Part shown: in pieces, positions 6,681-8,518 of the stretch | How positions within the stretch are numbered: the stretch's first letter is position 1 | Layout: every line of letters starts with the position of its first letter | DNA from: JBEINZ01 sp040377825 | GTDB lineage: Bacteria > Pseudomonadota > Alphaproteobacteria > Rhizobiales > Ancalomicrobiaceae | DNA: 8,518 nt | Assembly (NCBI GenBank): GCA_040377825.1 | Contig: JBEINZ010000137.1 | Location: 1 to 8,518, forward strand | Direction: 5' to 3' | The notes under the pieces: model-generated | Databases searched by the model: none | What the model was told of the DNA's origin: nothing | The model's input: the letters and a program-made list of their open reading frames with translations, nothing else | Program-made: the position numbers and the translations under genes

Positions 6681-7352
6681 ATGGCGCCGACCGCGCACGT
6701 GAAGATTACGAAGCTTGTCGAATTCCTGAAGGTCGAACGTCCGGACTTCGGACTTGCCGATGTCATGGATCTGGCGGAGCGCATGGCGCATTCGCTTGAT
6801 GAGACCGTGGCCAGCACGGATGCCCTCTTGCACGAGGAATTCCGAAATATCGCATTGGAAATCTCATCGCTGAAGCGCGACATCACGGCGCTCCGACCCG
6901 ATCACATCCGCTTTGAGCGGATTCCCCAGGCCGGCCGCGAGTTGGATGCCGTCGTCGACGCGACCGAGGATGCCACGCAAACGATCATGTCCGCGGCTGA
7001 AGCGATCATGGCCGCCGACGGCTCCGATCCCGCCGCGTATAGAGCTTTCGTCGATGAGCAGATGATTGCGATCTTCGAGGCCTGTACCTTTCAGGACATC
7101 ACCGGGCAGCGCATCCGCAAGGTGATCCGGACGCTCGGTTGGATCGAGGAGCGAATCGCGACGCTTGCGTCCAAACTGAAGATGGTCGGCCCGGAAACAG
7201 CGGAAGAACCGGTCGAGGACGTCGACGAACAGCGCATGCGCGAATTGATCCTGCACGGTCCACAAATGAAGGGCGATGGTATCAGCCAGAATGCGGTCGA
7301 CGACTTTTTCGCCAAATCCGATCAGGATGAGATCGATCGCCTGTTCGATTGA
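6681..7352 (+). CDS. cheZ: Chemotaxis protein phosphatase CheZ
   Basis: Speeds dephosphorylation of CheY-P and so resets the motor signal. In the 223-aa reading from ATG 6681 the protein is almost entirely helical. It carries the CheZ signature EACTFQDITGQRIRKV (133-148), where D139 and Q143 match E. coli CheZ D143 and the catalytic Q147. After an acidic linker (about 170-185) the C-terminus ends SDQDEIDRLFD, comparable to the CheY-binding C-terminal peptide of E. coli CheZ and also like the N-terminal CheY-binding motif of FliM. Length fits the family (E. coli 214 aa). ATG 6681 is preferred because AGGAAG (6668-6673) is 7 nt upstream. ATG 6675, two codons earlier, sits only 1 nt from it. It follows cheY after a spacer with a terminator-like hairpin, and it converges with the EAL gene 11 nt after its stop. 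Confidence 0.92.
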   Translation: MAPTAHVKITKLVEFLKVERPDFGLADVMDLAERMAHSLDETVASTDALLHEEFRNIALEISSLKRDITALRPDHIRFERIPQAGRELDAVVDATEDATQTIMSAAEAIMAADGSDPAAYRAFVDEQMIAIFEACTFQDITGQRIRKVIRTLGWIEERIATLASKLKMVGPETAEEPVEDVDEQRMRELILHGPQMKGDGISQNAVDDFFAKSDQDEIDRLFD

Positions 7353-7363
7353 CCTTCGGCCGA

Positions 7364-8518
7364 TCACGTCCGTCCGCTGATCGCGCGTCCGGCGGGATTG
7401 CGGCGGGTATCTTGCGAGACGCGCGGATCGACCAAGGTCGTGGGGCGGGCGATTGCCGCCATTGGGCGCGTCTCGACTTTTGGTTCCGGCACCACCTGAA
7501 GGACTTCGTTTCTGACCGGCCGCGGCAGCGAAAACACGTGGCCTTGCCCGTAGCGAATGCCATAATCCAGGATATCGACGACCTGCGACTCGGTTTCGAT
7601 GCGATCGACCACCAACTCCATTCCGAACCGCGCGAAAAAGCTCGACAAGTCCGCGGGATGGATTTCGGTCGCCAACTCGTCCATGCGTGTGAGAATGCGA
7701 TCCGACGCAACCTTGGCGAAGCGAAAGCCGCGCTCGGCCAGAAGCTGGAAGCTCGGCCGCAGGTCGGTCACGTTATCGATCGAGAAGCGGAAGCCAAGAT
7801 CGCGAAGCGTCCGCAGTCCCTCGAATTCGATCGGCCCCATGGCGCGCACGGCGGATTGAGAGAACTCGAAAATGAGACCATCCGCCAAAGCCTTGTGGCC
7901 CTCGAACAGGCCGTAAAGCTCGGCCATGAAGGCCCCGTCGGATAGGCTCACATGCGAAACATTGCAGAATATCCCGATATCCTTAGAGCGGCTCGACAAT
8001 CGGCGCAGGATCTGGATGGCGCGAAGCAGGATCTGACCATCAATGCCTCCCATCAGGCCTGAGCGCTCGGCCATGGGAATGAATTCCCCCGGCTGAAGCG
8101 TTTCCCCGTCGTCGGTGCGAAGGCGTGTCAAAGCCTCGTAATACCGCACTTTACGTTGCGGAAGGGTGACGATCGGCTGCAAGTAAATGTCGATGCGTCC
8201 GGCCTCTTTCGCGCGGCGCAAAACATCGATGAAGCCGGCATCGCCAAGATGCGCCAACCGGCGGGGCACAAGCGCGGTGTCCCCGCCACGGCCGGTCGAA
8301 TTCTTGGAAGGCGCACGACTTTTCAACGACTCGCGCGTCGACGCTGTCGGCGTGTCCGAAGACGCCCTCGCCGTGTGGGCCGCGACGTTGAAGGCGGTCA
8401 TGGACGGTTCTTGTCGACCGTAGTCAGATCGTTCGCTGAGGCTTCGCCCGCTCACGCGGCGTGCCTCGTCAGTCGAAGCATGATCGTCAGCGATCGGGTG
8501 GGCCGCGTGCTCGGTGAA
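7364..8518 (-). CDS. TipF-like degenerate EAL-domain protein (5' end may be cut off)
   Basis: C-di-GMP-related regulator, probably of flagellar function. Numbered from ATG 8401 (345 aa), an EAL domain spans about 56-297, followed by a Pro/Arg-rich, probably disordered tail. Kept residues are E89 in EAL (89-91), N147, E179, D209, K230 and Q286. Altered ones are Q182 for the second Glu of ExxE, N210 for the second Asp of the DDFG pair (loop reads IDNVTDL), and D266 for the Glu of AEGVET. These sites bind metal or support catalysis in active phosphodiesterases, so hydrolysis is doubtful while ligand binding is possible. DNVTDL, EIHPADL and YGQGHVFSLPRPVR recall Caulobacter TipF, a c-di-GMP receptor for flagellum assembly with N-terminal membrane segments and a coiled coil. 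None of those is visible here, but the frame has no stop to base 8518, so the true start may lie outside. ATG 8401 and GTG 8455 are alternative starts with weak ribosome sites. Confidence 0.88.
   Translation of the reverse strand, partial: FTEHAAHPIADDHASTDEARRVSGRSLSERSDYGRQEPSMTAFNVAAHTARASSDTPTASTRESLKSRAPSKNSTGRGGDTALVPRRLAHLGDAGFIDVLRRAKEAGRIDIYLQPIVTLPQRKVRYYEALTRLRTDDGETLQPGEFIPMAERSGLMGGIDGQILLRAIQILRRLSSRSKDIGIFCNVSHVSLSDGAFMAELYGLFEGHKALADGLIFEFSQSAVRAMGPIEFEGLRTLRDLGFRFSIDNVTDLRPSFQLLAERGFRFAKVASDRILTRMDELATEIHPADLSSFFARFGMELVVDRIETESQVVDILDYGIRYGQGHVFSLPRPVRNEVLQVVPEPKVETRPMAAIARPTTLVDPRVSQDTRRNPAGRAISGRT

Noticed and set aside
6864..7367. Minus-strand frame opposite cheZ
   Set aside because: Complement of cheZ, whose signature and ribosome site are clear.
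7349..7945. Plus-strand frame (198 codons) continuing after cheZ
   Set aside because: Lies opposite the EAL domain, whose motifs are clear on the minus strand; no start signal or recognisable content.
8480..8518. Start of a plus-strand gene at ATG 8480
   Set aside because: Only 13 codons are visible before the edge, no ribosome site is apparent, and the opposite EAL frame is open through the same bases.

Overview
The window looks like chromosomal DNA of an alphaproteobacterium, most likely of the Hyphomicrobiales (Rhizobiales). Coding DNA is GC-rich with GC-rich third positions, and intergenic DNA is visibly richer in A+T. The ribF > ileS > lspA > small lipoprotein order fits this group. So do the protein details: an IleRS without its C-terminal zinc cysteines, and a TipF-like EAL protein beside CheY and CheZ. 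The placement rests on remembered family features, not on a database search.

Left part (1-5835), all on the minus strand. ribF (FAD synthetase/riboflavin kinase, 5835-4810) is followed by a terminator-like hairpin. A promoter-like pair of boxes overlaps its T-tract and would start an approximately 210-nt leader before ileS (isoleucyl-tRNA synthetase, 4531-1502). ileS overlaps lspA (prolipoprotein signal peptidase, 1505-942) by the four bases ATGA. After 97 nt comes a small predicted lipoprotein (844-182), which appears to start at TTG and has a lipobox. It would be a substrate of the LspA encoded just upstream. Bases 1-181 hold no supportable gene.

Right part (5836-8518), motility and signalling. 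An AT-rich divergent spacer separates ribF from cheY (6104-6487, plus strand). A terminator-like hairpin follows, then cheZ (6681-7352, plus strand), the phosphatase that dephosphorylates CheY-P. Converging on cheZ with an 11-nt gap is an EAL-domain gene on the minus strand (7364 to the right edge). Several residues needed for c-di-GMP hydrolysis are altered and it resembles TipF, so it is more likely a c-di-GMP sensor than an enzyme. Its frame stays open to the window edge, so its N-terminus may be missing.

I see no mobile element, CRISPR array, rRNA or tRNA gene, or defence island. This is mainly a conserved core region. The points worth a second look are small: an extra, GC-poorer segment in the IleRS CP1 editing region, the lost IleRS zinc site, the structured ileS leader, the TTG-started BamF/DUF3035-like lipoprotein, and the CheY/CheZ/degenerate-EAL cluster.
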